Of a stretch of 64,000 bases of DNA, positions 1 to 7,397 are shown piece after piece. Both the position numbers and the translations under genes were made by a program. Positions within the stretch are counted from its first letter, which is position 1. Every line of letters begins with the position of its first letter. This stretch comes from Rossellomorea arthrocnemi (lineage in GTDB: Bacteria > Bacillota > Bacilli > Bacillales > Bacillaceae_B): the NCBI RefSeq assembly GCF_904424705.1, contig NZ_CAJGBF010000001.1, positions 434,001 through 498,000 of the forward strand, written 5' to 3'. The notes under the pieces are model-generated. The model saw only the letters and a program-made list of their open reading frames with translations, was not told the DNA's origin and made no database searches.

Positions 1-246
1 GAGAATATCCTAAAAGAACTCGCTACTACTGCCGAGTCCATGGCGAACAAAAACTTCAACTCCGGGTTACGAATGAAAGCTGAAAATGTACGCACTATTC
101 ATACTCATATGGCTCTGCAGCAAATGACGATGCTTAACCGTTACAATGCCCTAATGGATAAATTCATGAAAGATACAGCCCCTGTAAGTTCAAGAAAAGA
201 GCAGGAAGAAACGATGGAGACATTTAGAAAGATGTTTGATCTTTGA
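1..246 (+). CDS. C-terminal part of a small helical protein (paralog of the gene at 25682-26209)
   Basis: The reading frame is open from the first base of the window and ends at TGA 244-246, so the gene is cut by the window edge; only the last 81 residues are visible. They match the C-terminus of the intact paralog at 25682-26209 almost residue for residue, with identical runs such as NKNFNSGLRMKAENVR and LNRYNALMDKF. The sequence is helical, charged and without membrane segments. The full-length paralog looks a little like small spore-coat helical proteins of the CotF type, but I do not recognise the family with confidence. A 27-bp palindrome follows at 350-376. Confidence 0.7.
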   Translation, partial: ENILKELATTAESMANKNFNSGLRMKAENVRTIHTHMALQQMTMLNRYNALMDKFMKDTAPVSSRKEQEETMETFRKMFDL

Positions 247-349
247 AGGAAGTATCATTTAACTTTATTCAGTAAAATTAGATGTGAGTATTTTACGTTC
301 ACACTTAACCTATTTTTAAATTACCTTTTTATATTCCTTCTAATTAGGA

Positions 350-376
350 GAAGCACGGGGATGGTTCCCGTGCTTC
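350..376. repeat. Short GGGGACGGTTC-family palindrome, bidirectional terminator
   Basis: GAAGCACGGG, a 7-base loop, then CCCGTGCTTC and TTTAT. It sits between converging genes (helical protein on plus, LURP-one remnant on minus), so it can end transcription in both directions. This is the short form of the interspersed palindrome family; near-identical copies lie at 25607-25633 and 26212-26238. Confidence 0.75.
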
Positions 377-377
377 T

Positions 378-865
378 TTATAACGTCGCGGTATTCGCCT
401 GATCTGCCTTCACACAATCCATCGCAATCACAAGCGCCAGAATTATCGTCTCTATCTTTTCCTCCATTATCTGCACCCTGTAACTGTCGCCCCAACTGAA
501 CCATTCCTTGCCCACTTCTCCTACGACCCTTCCCTCGTGTAACACCTGAAACTCCATATCCATCCAGTTCCCTTTTACCTCAATGCCTCTCGCATCAATG
601 GAATACTTGGCCGTCAGAAAGGATAATTCCTTCTTGATCGTCAAGACCTCTTGGCCATTCACTTCAACAAAGAATATCGGCAGAAAGCTCAACACCTTTT
701 TCGTGATCAGAGCCACTTCTTCCCTGTCCTGATTCATGATGGAGAATGTCTTCGGGAACATCATAAAGCTTCCCACGACATAATAGACATCCTTCTCGTC
801 CTGATCCTTCACGGTAATTTTTAGCTGAGACTGAATACCTTTTGTTTGATGTAAAGCTGTTTCAT
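378..865 (-). pseudogene. LURP-one-related (YxjI-type) protein, copy 1, frameshifted near the N-terminus
   Basis: The LURP-one-related family folds as a tubby-like beta barrel; function in bacilli is unknown. Against the intact copies at 6724-7221 and 26240-26731, this gene starts normally at ATG 865 and encodes the same first 14 residues. It then meets TAA at 821-823 (GAG in copy 3) and has lost one base near 815-816. An open frame resumes from a GTG at 812 and runs to 378, giving 144 residues beginning at the shared KDQDEKD motif. The body of the protein is well preserved (ITKKVLSFLPIFFVEVNGQE), so decay is recent, or the GTG start is used to make a shortened protein. A CotF-like gene converges on it from the left. 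Confidence 0.75.
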
Positions 866-942
866 CGTAGCGCCCCCCACTTTACGTCTTTCCTTTATAT
901 AAGATTGAGTTGAGTTTAAGTTCCAGAAACCCAAAACAAAAA

Positions 943-963
943 CCACCCCTTACAAAGGAATGG
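943..963 (-). terminator. Intrinsic terminator of the first thermonuclease gene
   Basis: On the minus strand CCATTCCTT, loop TGT, AAGGGGTGG followed by TTTTTGTTTTG, starting 15 bases after the nuclease stop codon. The same stem-loop follows the paralog at 26828-26851. Confidence 0.8.
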
Positions 964-977
964 CCCATACTCCCGCT

Positions 978-1976
978 TTATCTCTCACACGCCCAGCCAT
1001 CTTTATCCCGGTCATGTTTCGATGCATATGCAGGATGATTGGAAGGAACTCCATCTGGATAGACTTTTCTCAGTTCGGTACAGTTTTGATAGTATTCTTG
1101 TTGCTGGGCAGCTGCCGGTTCTTCCATTGAGGTTGTGCTCGCGCTGGAACTGGATTTCGGTGTGGATGCTGTCGTTGTCTTCTTTTCTTCCTTTGGATCC
1201 AGATCCCCTTTAGTGGTCCCATTTTCACCGTATGCCCATAGCCCAGTTTCATTCTTCCTTGCTTCCCTTGCGAATTTCACGAAGTAGTCGCTGTACTTCA
1301 CATCCGGGTTGTAGGTGGATGGCTCTGCATATCCGTTTAATACCAGGTCGGCATTGAACATCTTGGTCCGGATCTCTTCTTCGTTCATGTCATCCTTAGG
1401 GACTTCAAGCCAGATAAGGCGCAGGGAACGATTATAACGGTCCGTTTCAGACACATCTTTTTGGAGCCAGACCGTTTTGCCTTCTAAATTCTCGGTCGTG
1501 TAATTACTTGCTTCTTTTCCGTATTCTTCTGTTCTCGTTGTCGACTCGGGGGTATTAACGCCGATAAATCGTACTTTTCTTCCATCCTTCAATTCGACCG
1601 TATCACCGTCGACCACGCGGGAGACCATCACTTCTTCCAGTCCGAATGTGTCGGCAAGCTCCTGCTGCTCTTTCTCAGGTTCCGCCTTCTTTTCTTCCTC
1701 AGCCTTCACCAGTTGATCGGCTTCCTTTTCAGCTTCCGCAGTGGCTGCTTTATCCACTTGATCTGAAGGAGCCGCACAGCCCCCGATGAGGACCCCCAGA
1801 ACTCCAAGTGTTATCAACCCGTTGGAGAACATGCTTCTGCCTTTTCTCTTTTGAGAAGTTTGATATAAACCAAACACCACGATCAATAGTCCAACCCATG
1901 CTACAGGCGTTATCATCGCCATAAGCAAGGTGAAAGTGGTGGCAGTGGTAGCTAAGGTCATAGGTAATCCCTTCAT
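978..1976 (-). CDS. Membrane/lipoprotein thermonuclease with Excalibur calcium-binding domain, copy 1
   Basis: A 332-residue staphylococcal-nuclease-like (SNase) protein, expected to cleave DNA or RNA outside the membrane. One hydrophobic segment lies at about 11-37 and a second at 53-66, the latter ending in a lipobox-like IGGC (Cys67). A charged linker at about 75-108 follows. The SNase domain at about 113-250 carries DGDT (123-126), Arg136, NTPE (141-144) and DRYNR (179-183). The residue matching nuclease Asp40 is Asn141, as in several Bacillus relatives. A Ser/Thr-rich linker leads to a C-terminal Excalibur domain (295-332) with the Ca-binding pattern DRDKDGWACE. Start chosen at ATG 1976, preceded by GAGGTG. 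The paralog at 26865-27944 has a longer acidic linker. Confidence 0.88.
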   Translation of the reverse strand: MKGLPMTLATTATTFTLLMAMITPVAWVGLLIVVFGLYQTSQKRKGRSMFSNGLITLGVLGVLIGGCAAPSDQVDKAATAEAEKEADQLVKAEEEKKAEPEKEQQELADTFGLEEVMVSRVVDGDTVELKDGRKVRFIGVNTPESTTRTEEYGKEASNYTTENLEGKTVWLQKDVSETDRYNRSLRLIWLEVPKDDMNEEEIRTKMFNADLVLNGYAEPSTYNPDVKYSDYFVKFAREARKNETGLWAYGENGTTKGDLDPKEEKKTTTASTPKSSSSASTTSMEEPAAAQQQEYYQNCTELRKVYPDGVPSNHPAYASKHDRDKDGWACER

Positions 1977-2139
1977 TTCAGCACCTCATCACATATTTTC
2001 GTTAAAACCGGTCTCGATTCCCTCTGACTGACCGAAAAATTTCTAACAGATTTGTATATTTATTGTATTATAAAATTGCTTATTTATCAGATAATATCGC
2101 AATTCAGTGAAGGTTTTTCTGTGGGAGCTAAAAAAAAGA

Positions 2140-2163
2140 GCAGCTTACGAAAGAGTAAGCTGC
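2140..2163 (-). terminator. Intrinsic terminator downstream of the small exported peptide gene
   Basis: Stem GCAGCTTAC / GTAAGCTGC with a 6-base loop. The minus-strand copy is followed by a run of T (the A-run at 2130-2137), so it ends leftward transcription from the 2277-2447 gene. The stretch 1977-2276 otherwise holds only the nuclease leader, which shares sequence with the paralogous leader up to about 2108. Confidence 0.7.
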
Positions 2164-2276
2164 TGCTTTCTTATATCATAGACTTCCTTACCATTCATGC
2201 TTTTCTTTAAAACAATTCAATTACCCTTGCGTCCACTACTTGCTAAAAATTTTTCATCAACAATCTCTTTCTTTCA

Positions 2277-2447
2277 TTAACTCAGCGTCCCAGGATCTTC
2301 CTCTTCATTATCAGGATGAATCACATCTATAGAACTATAAGAGCTGTAAGAAGTGTCCTTGTGGCTTTCGCTTGGCGCATGAGAATGATGGCCTACATTC
2401 ACAGACAATAATAATATCAATAATAAGAGTTTTAACGTTCTTTTCAT
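2277..2447 (-). CDS. Small exported peptide, 56 residues, unrecognised
   Basis: ATG at 2447, stop TAA at 2277-2279, with AAAGGG about 10 bases upstream. The N-terminus is a clear signal sequence: MKRT, a long Leu/Ile core, then an SVNVGHHSHA stretch with a plausible signal-peptidase site after Ala24. The mature part is about 32 residues, rich in Ser, Asp, Glu and His, and lacks Cys. Reading frame, ribosome site and downstream terminator (2140-2163) agree. It resembles secreted signalling pro-peptides in shape only; there is no neighbouring receptor, so no function is claimed. Too short for most ORF callers. Confidence 0.5.
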   Translation of the reverse strand: MKRTLKLLLLILLLSVNVGHHSHAPSESHKDTSYSSYSSIDVIHPDNEEEDPGTLS

Positions 2448-2745
2448 TTACCATTTACCCTTTTTGTGATGAATTAACTATATAATAACTTATTATGGAT
2501 TTGTGCTGATTAATTATTTATTTATACAATTAATTACTACTTTCTTACTTTTATATGAGTATAGTAATATGTTGGATCATGCCATAGGGACTGGCCCCTT
2601 GGCTCACAGTCTCATGCTCTAATACTTTCAAAGATTAAAAAAGCACAATGACAACTTCCGTGCTCATTGGTGATTCGATTGTTGCTGGACGTTTTCTTTA
2701 TTAAGGAGAATGGGAACCATCCCTACATTATTCAACTTTATTCGA
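2448..2745. other. Intergenic stretch without a gene
   Basis: AT-rich spacer between the divergent small genes at 2277-2447 and 2858-3031. It holds a degenerate piece of the GGGGACGGTTC palindrome family (around 2640-2675, AGCACAATGAC...TTCCGTGCTCATTGG). An open minus-strand frame across this region is judged a shadow because its codon pattern is random and it overlaps the promoter of the next gene. Confidence 0.5.
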
Positions 2746-2773
2746 TTGATTTGAAAATGGAGTGTGGTATGAT
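2746..2773 (+). promoter_or_regulatory. Candidate sigma-A promoter of the 2858 gene
   Basis: TTGATT (2746-2751), 16-base spacer, TATGAT (2768-2773), about 85 bases before the start codon. Seen by eye only. Confidence 0.4.
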
Positions 2774-2857
2774 GTGGATTTGGTAGATGGAGAAGGTATC
2801 TTACGTTCCAATATATTGGATGATTGAACGAATTATTTGAAAAAGGGAGTGATATCA

Positions 2858-3031
2858 ATGGCCAAAGATTTGCTATCAGGCGCATCTGTATTTATTCTTG
2901 GATTAATCGTTGTGATCGTAGTCAGTTCAGCATCTTCTACGCCTGAACAATCTTATCAGATGGGAATTGTAGCTGCGATTTTATATCTTGCATCTGTCCT
3001 CTATGTTTCACGAAGACATCAGTCAAAGTAA
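2858..3031 (+). CDS. Small two-segment membrane protein, 57 residues
   Basis: Start ATG 2858 is chosen because AAAGGGAGTG lies 7-13 bases upstream; a longer frame from TTG 2837 would run through that ribosome site. The protein has a hydrophobic segment at about 9-24, a short polar turn (SSTPEQSYQ) and a second segment at about 34-49, ending in a basic tail RRHQSK. No family recognised. It is monocistronic, with a promoter candidate upstream and a long hairpin right after the stop. Confidence 0.65.
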   Translation: MAKDLLSGASVFILGLIVVIVVSSASSTPEQSYQMGIVAAILYLASVLYVSRRHQSK

Positions 3032-3036
3032 AGAAT

Positions 3037-3079
3037 TGGTGGCTGGTTTCCGATGTAATCAAGGAAATGCCAGCCACCA
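3037..3079 (+). terminator. Long hairpin after the small membrane protein gene
   Basis: TGGTGGCTGG TTTCC ... GGAAA TG CCAGCCACCA, followed by TTTGTTC. Near-perfect 15-bp stem with a 2-base bulge and 11-base loop starting 5 bases after the stop codon at 3031. Confidence 0.6.
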
Positions 3080-3231
3080 TTTGTTCATTCTGTGTAACAA
3101 ACCTTCCGTCTCTTCTCTATTATCTAACTCTTTCGGCTGAATAGAGATCACGTCACTCACATCATCATCCTCTAAGTAAACCTGAAAGAGAATCGTAAAA
3201 TAGAAAGCACAAGAACCGTCCCCTCGCTTCC
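3059..3231 (-). pseudogene. Possible gene remnant downstream of vanZ
   Basis: A minus-strand frame stays open for about 55 codons, ends at TGA 3059-3061, and reads like protein (LFQVYLEDDDVSDVISIQ, then NKWWLAFP). It has no start codon, and its 5' part merges into a half-copy of the GGGGACGGTTC repeat at about 3205-3231. Most likely the tail of a lost gene, possibly cut by repeat insertion; it could also be chance. Confidence 0.2.
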
Positions 3232-3717
3232 CTAAGAATATCTAATCACCAAATGAGTGCGGTAATAAACCAACAAAACAAGCAAAAGTATACCCACCAA
3301 AAGAATAACCCAGTCCAATTTTTTATTATTCATAAACCTATTGCACACTCCATATAATTCCAGCCCAAGCAACCCACCAACAGTATTGGTAATGACATCG
3401 GTTATGTCTGTCGCTCCAATAGCGAATATCAATTGAACGAATTCAAAAGTAAGACTTAGAGCCAATATAAGGGCAACCTTAGGTGAAAAGCCCACTTTTT
3501 TGAAATTGACATCCAAAAGCAGACCGAATGGAATGAAGATAAGGATATTATCTACCATCTCTCTGGTACTTCCAGGTGCAGCAAATGGGATCAAGTTTAA
3601 ACTAGTATAGTGATAATGAAATACTGACAAAATATTGTATTGTAATTTGAATAGGACTAGCCAGGTTAGTATCACTAAATAGAATGCCAGTAATCCTCTA
3701 GATATTATTTTTTCCAT
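3232..3717 (-). CDS. vanZ: VanZ-like membrane protein
   Basis: A 161-residue VanZ-family membrane protein with four to five membrane segments. Family signatures are visible: LNLIPF near residue 40, DNILIFIPFGLLL in the middle and DITDVITNTVGGLLG in the second half. VanZ proteins lower susceptibility to teicoplanin and other lipoglycopeptides by an unclear mechanism at the membrane. Start taken at ATG 3717 because AGGAGATAAC sits directly upstream; the longer frame from 3732 would include that site. It lies about 34 bases behind vanY and is probably co-transcribed with it. Confidence 0.85.
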   Translation of the reverse strand: MEKIISRGLLAFYLVILTWLVLFKLQYNILSVFHYHYTSLNLIPFAAPGSTREMVDNILIFIPFGLLLDVNFKKVGFSPKVALILALSLTFEFVQLIFAIGATDITDVITNTVGGLLGLELYGVCNRFMNNKKLDWVILLVGILLLVLLVYYRTHLVIRYS

Positions 3718-3751
3718 GTTATCTCCTCTCATTTATGTGTTTCCGGTGAGT

Positions 3752-4618
3752 TTAGGGAAACACCGTTACAATGACACCATCCATGTTGTTGCCTGATATT
3801 TCATAATGATGGTTTGATGGTACACGAATGGTCGTATCTTTGGTGAATTGGTAATATGAGATCTCATATGTTTCGCCCTGTATCGTCGTTGAAATCGATT
3901 TTTGTTCTTTTAGGAATGCTAAGTATTCTTCTAAAGCGAAGTTCTTTTCTTCCATAATCACACTGTGGGGCAATCCAACATAGCGAATATGCCAAGGTTC
4001 GTATTGGATTCCCGTAACGTCTGTTTTATCCTTTGGATACCGTAATATAAAGCCGTATTTCCACGCGTTTTCTTCGATCCACTTTCCTTCTGAGGCCAGC
4101 TCCATCTTCCTTTGAGTGGATCCTACATCCAGTGATAAGCCCAAGTTGTGTTCGCTGTAGCCTGCAGGCAAGGCATAGTCGGACCCCATTTCCTGGTAAA
4201 GTGCACGTTGCTCTTCAAAGCCCCGAAAGCCGCTATTGATGATGAAATGTCTAACCCCGTCTTTACCGGCAGCCACGGTCATCTCGGAGAATTTATGTGC
4301 AACATCCTCTGACAATGTTATGTTGGTATCATACAATCCGTATCCCTTTGTCAGTTCTTCATGGGTAAATAAATTGACAACGTCTGATGTTATACTCTCC
4401 TGCTGAACCGGATATTCATTATTCACCAAGAGTAAATCCCCTTGAAAGACTTGTTCTTCTTTTATCTCGATCGTTTGAAAGGGTTCAGACGTCCCGCTAT
4501 TTTCTACCTGATCATCGTTACGATGAATCTCTACTTGATCTTGAATCGTTGATTCCTTATAAACAAATGTGAAACCCAAACATAATGCCAATAACAATAA
4601 AAATCCCCACTTCTTCAT
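3752..4618 (-). CDS. vanY: VanY-type D-alanyl-D-alanine carboxypeptidase (peptidase M15B)
   Basis: A 288-residue zinc carboxypeptidase expected to trim the terminal D-Ala from peptidoglycan stem peptides outside the membrane. One N-terminal membrane anchor lies at about 4-20, followed by a linker to about 75. The M15 domain shows SGFRG (129-133, with Arg132), SEHNLGLSLD (zinc ligands His157 and Asp164) and EPWHIRYVG (Glu207 and zinc ligand His210). Length fits VanY/DacY. It is followed by vanZ and preceded, 86 bases upstream, by the sensor kinase gene. No vanH/vanA/vanX-type genes are nearby, so this is not a full glycopeptide-resistance operon. Confidence 0.9.
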   Translation of the reverse strand: MKKWGFLLLLALCLGFTFVYKESTIQDQVEIHRNDDQVENSGTSEPFQTIEIKEEQVFQGDLLLVNNEYPVQQESITSDVVNLFTHEELTKGYGLYDTNITLSEDVAHKFSEMTVAAGKDGVRHFIINSGFRGFEEQRALYQEMGSDYALPAGYSEHNLGLSLDVGSTQRKMELASEGKWIEENAWKYGFILRYPKDKTDVTGIQYEPWHIRYVGLPHSVIMEEKNFALEEYLAFLKEQKSISTTIQGETYEISYYQFTKDTTIRVPSNHHYEISGNNMDGVIVTVFP

Positions 4619-4704
4619 TTCACGTTCCTCCTTATTCTTACTATAGAATAGGAAAAACTGTTTAAAAAAAGAGTGGGGTAAATTTTAAATTTTTCTTAAA
4701 TCCT

Positions 4705-5826
4705 TTATGAAATGGAATCTTGGTCAGGTTCAACGTTTTCCTGTGGTAAACGAACTTCAAATACCGTCCGTATGAGACTGCTTTCCACCGTAATCGTCCC
4801 ATTATGTTGCTCTACGATATTTTTTGCAATAAATAAACCAAGCCCTGTGCCATCTTCTTGATGAGTTCGGGCTTTGTCACCGGTGTAAAACATATCAAAA
4901 AGATAGGGAAGTTCATTCGGAGGAATCCGGTCTCCATAATTCATAACCTGAACGACCACCTCTCCTCCATCGACAAACCCGTTAATATCTACAAACTGAC
5001 CATCATATCCATAACGATTGGCATTGGTTAAAAGATTTTCAAACACACGGGCCAATAGCTCACCGTCAGCCCAAATAGGCAATTGGGGCGGAATCGTCAT
5101 TCGGGCGATCAAATGATTTTTTTCGAAAACAGGATACAATTCTTCCTTCAATTGATTAAGAAGATTCGATAAATTAATCTGCTTCTTATCTAAAGGCAGC
5201 ATGCCATAATTCATTCGCGTTATTTCAAATAATTCGTCAATAAGCCGTTCTAATCGCTGAGACTTCGTAAAGGTAATCGTTAAATAATGTCGGACCTGTT
5301 CCTTGGTCAGCTTCTCATCCTTAAGGATCAAATCTAAATAACCTAAAACAGACGTGAGGGGCGTACGCAAATCATGAGCCAAATTCACCACTAACTGTTC
5401 TTTACTATTTTCTGAGAAATCCCCTCTTTGTATCGCTTCTTCCAGCTTTTCACTTGCGAGATTAATGGCCTGCGCAATATCACCAAATTCATCATTTGAC
5501 TCGATATTCACCCGATGTTTAAAGTCGCCACTGGCGAGATACTGAATTCCCGTTGATAGATCACTGAAATAGGTAGAAATCGGCTTCGTAAGCATATAGA
5601 AAAATAAGAGCGAAAGGGAAATAAACAGGATAAAAAAGACGTTAAAATCTCCAATGCTGTCAATGAATTGACGGAGTTGGGCCAATGGTTCTCCACGACG
5701 GACCACCGTATGATAATAAAGCTGTAATCCTCTAAAAAGGATGTAAGTAATCACACCGCCGAGAAGCATACTTAAACCAAATAATACGAGGACTTTGGCG
5801 CGAAAACTGTGTATAAATTTAGCCAT
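4705..5826 (-). CDS. VanS-like sensor histidine kinase
   Basis: A 373-residue kinase with membrane segments at about 12-31 and 61-80 and only about 30 residues outside, a HAMP linker (about 80-133), the H-box NLAHDLRTPLTSV with phospho-acceptor His151, the N-box ENLLTNANRYG, and G-boxes with DGTGLGLFIAKNIVEQH. The small extracytoplasmic loop and the sequence are like VanS and intramembrane-sensing cell-envelope kinases. The start overlaps the end of the response regulator by 8 bases, so the two are translationally coupled. Predicted output is the downstream vanY/vanZ pair. The true stimulus is unknown. Confidence 0.88.
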   Translation of the reverse strand: MAKFIHSFRAKVLVLFGLSMLLGGVITYILFRGLQLYYHTVVRRGEPLAQLRQFIDSIGDFNVFFILFISLSLLFFYMLTKPISTYFSDLSTGIQYLASGDFKHRVNIESNDEFGDIAQAINLASEKLEEAIQRGDFSENSKEQLVVNLAHDLRTPLTSVLGYLDLILKDEKLTKEQVRHYLTITFTKSQRLERLIDELFEITRMNYGMLPLDKKQINLSNLLNQLKEELYPVFEKNHLIARMTIPPQLPIWADGELLARVFENLLTNANRYGYDGQFVDINGFVDGGEVVVQVMNYGDRIPPNELPYLFDMFYTGDKARTHQEDGTGLGLFIAKNIVEQHNGTITVESSLIRTVFEVRLPQENVEPDQDSIS

Positions 5827-6517
5827 TAAATGTATACCCCACTCCCCAGACCGTTTTGATTAACTTGTTCTTTCTCTTATCTTCCCCAAGTTTCTTCCGT
5901 AACGTACGAATATGCACCATTACCGTGTTGCCGCCTTCAAAGTATGCATCATCCCATACGTGCTGAAAAATATTTTCTACACTATAAACCTTCTTTGGAT
6001 GACTGGCCAATAAATACAAAATATCAAACTCTTTCGGCGTCAGCTCAATATTTTCACCATAAAGGAAAACCGTACGCTGATCAGGAGAAATCACGATTTC
6101 ACCAAATTCCAACGTCGCTTTCTTACCAGATGCCTTAGGTTGATTCAACTTCATAAACCGTCGCAAATGCGCATTCACACGCGCAACCAATTCAATGGGA
6201 GTAAACGGCTTTGTTATATAATCATCCGCTCCAATCACCAGCCCATGGACCTTATCAAAATCAGACGTTTTCGCACTCAAAAAAATAATCGGCATATTAT
6301 ACCGTTCCCGAATCAAACGAGTAGCATCATACCCATCCATCTCCGGCATCATAATATCCAAAATCAACAAATCAATCGAGCGAGTCTCGATCACACGTAT
6401 GGCTTCCTGCCCATTATGTACTTTCACAACATCGTATCCTTCTTTTTCCAGATGGATGGCAACCAGGTCCGCTATTTCCTCCTCATCATCCGCAACCAAA
6501 ATCGAAATACTCTTCAT
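5819..6517 (-). CDS. VanR-like OmpR-family response regulator
   Basis: A 232-residue regulator. The receiver domain (1-118) has the acidic pocket ADDEEE, phospho-acceptor Asp54 (LILDIMMPEMDG), the switch Ser (FLSAK) and Lys in ITKPF. A winged-helix DNA-binding domain (about 135-230) carries ELTPKEFDILYLLASHP and ends GVGYTFNG. First gene of the vanR-vanS-vanY-vanZ-like set on the minus strand; the only sizeable gap (86 bases) is before vanY. Upstream lies a full long-form palindromic repeat (6637-6704). Confidence 0.9.
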   Translation of the reverse strand: MKSISILVADDEEEIADLVAIHLEKEGYDVVKVHNGQEAIRVIETRSIDLLILDIMMPEMDGYDATRLIRERYNMPIIFLSAKTSDFDKVHGLVIGADDYITKPFTPIELVARVNAHLRRFMKLNQPKASGKKATLEFGEIVISPDQRTVFLYGENIELTPKEFDILYLLASHPKKVYSVENIFQHVWDDAYFEGGNTVMVHIRTLRKKLGEDKRKNKLIKTVWGVGYTFNG

Positions 6518-6636
6518 CTATCCCACTCCTATATCAAGTCACCTTCGATTATCATAGCCCCATTTCTTGGTGGGGAACACCGCATAATGTAAAACCTGTA
6601 CTTTATTCTCTACTATTTCCTTTGATTATTCAAGGT

Positions 6637-6704
6637 AAGCATGGGGACGGTTCTGTTGCTTCTTTTATATAGAAAAAGGAAGCATGAGAACCGTCCCCAT
6701 GCTT
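6637..6704. repeat. Long-form REPIN-like palindrome
   Basis: Two GAAGCA...TGCTTC half-modules in opposite orientation around a short A/T spacer. Left arm AAGCATGGGGACGGTTCT, right arm AGAACCGTCCCCATGCTT. It lies between vanR and the second LURP-one gene. A further half TGCTTCC trails to about 6717. Confidence 0.85.
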
Positions 6705-6723
6705 CCCTATGCTTCCTTCTTCC

Positions 6724-7221
6724 TTAAACCGACGCTCCCGAAGAAGCAGCCGCCTGATCAGCCTTTACACAATCAATCGCAATAACAAGGGCAATGATAA
6801 TCGTTTCCATCTCTTCATCCAGTATCTCAACCCTATAGCTGTCGCCCCAACTGAACCACTCCTTGCCCACTTCGCCTACGACTCTCCCATTGTGTAAAAC
6901 CTGAAAGTCCATATCCAGCCAGTTTCCCTGCACTTCAATGCCTGCCGCATCAATCGAATAGCGTGCTTTTAAAAAGGAGAATTCCTTCTTGATCGTCAAT
7001 ACCTCTTGACCATTCACCTCAACAAAAAACTTCGGTAAAAAGCTGAATACCTTCTTCGTAATAAGGGCCACTTCTTCCCTGCTTGTATCCATGATGGAGA
7101 ACGTCTTCGGGACCCGCATAAAGCTTCCCTCGACATAATACGTGTCCTTCTCCTCCTGATCCTTCACCGTGAATTTTTCACTGAGACTGAATACCTTTTG
7201 TTTGATATAAAGCTGCCTCAT
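6724..7221 (-). CDS. LURP-one-related (YxjI-type) protein, copy 2
   Basis: A 165-residue LURP-one-related protein. N-terminal LYIKQKVFSLSEKFTVKD, central ITKKVFSFLPKFFVEVNG and GNWLDMDFQVLHNG, then GKEWFSWGDSYRVEI before a hydrophobic C-terminal helix, are typical of the single-domain tubby-like fold. Intact start ATG 7221 with a GGAGG-type site. No signal peptide; probably cytoplasmic or membrane-associated. Role unknown in bacteria. Flanked on both sides by long palindromes (6637-6704 and 7329-7396), so it forms a repeat-bounded single-gene unit. Less like copy 1 than copy 3 is. Confidence 0.85.
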   Translation of the reverse strand: MRQLYIKQKVFSLSEKFTVKDQEEKDTYYVEGSFMRVPKTFSIMDTSREEVALITKKVFSFLPKFFVEVNGQEVLTIKKEFSFLKARYSIDAAGIEVQGNWLDMDFQVLHNGRVVGEVGKEWFSWGDSYRVEILDEEMETIIIALVIAIDCVKADQAAASSGASV

Positions 7222-7328
7222 GATGATTCCTCCCTTGGCTTACTTAGGTCTTTCCTTTATTTACGTTTGAGGGGGGATTTGGTTTCAGTATTATTCCAGA
7301 AGCACTAACCTGCCAAAAGCACGGGCAA

Positions 7329-7396
7329 AAGCACGGGGACGGTTCCGCTGCTTCCTATTATTATAAAAAGAAGCACGAGAACCGTCCCCGTGCTTC
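7329..7396. repeat. Long-form REPIN-like palindrome, probable end of the sigma-54 operon
   Basis: AAGCACGGGGACGGTTCC ... GAACCGTCCCCGTGCTTC with inner TGCTTC/GAAGCA half-sites. It ends 1 base before the stop codon of the permease gene at 7398 and may serve as the terminator of the long operon. Confidence 0.85.
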
Positions 7397-7397
7397 G

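Noticed and set aside
2664-2885. Minus-strand 73-codon open frame
   Set aside because: No ribosome site, non-protein-like composition, and it overlaps the promoter and start of the 2858 gene.
3752-6517. Complete vancomycin-resistance operon
   Set aside because: No D-Ala-D-Lac ligase, VanH-type dehydrogenase or VanX-type dipeptidase gene is present.
6140-6592. 150-codon plus-strand frame opposite the response regulator
   Set aside because: Antisense shadow of a well-conserved gene; rich in His/Asn/Ile with no domain pattern.
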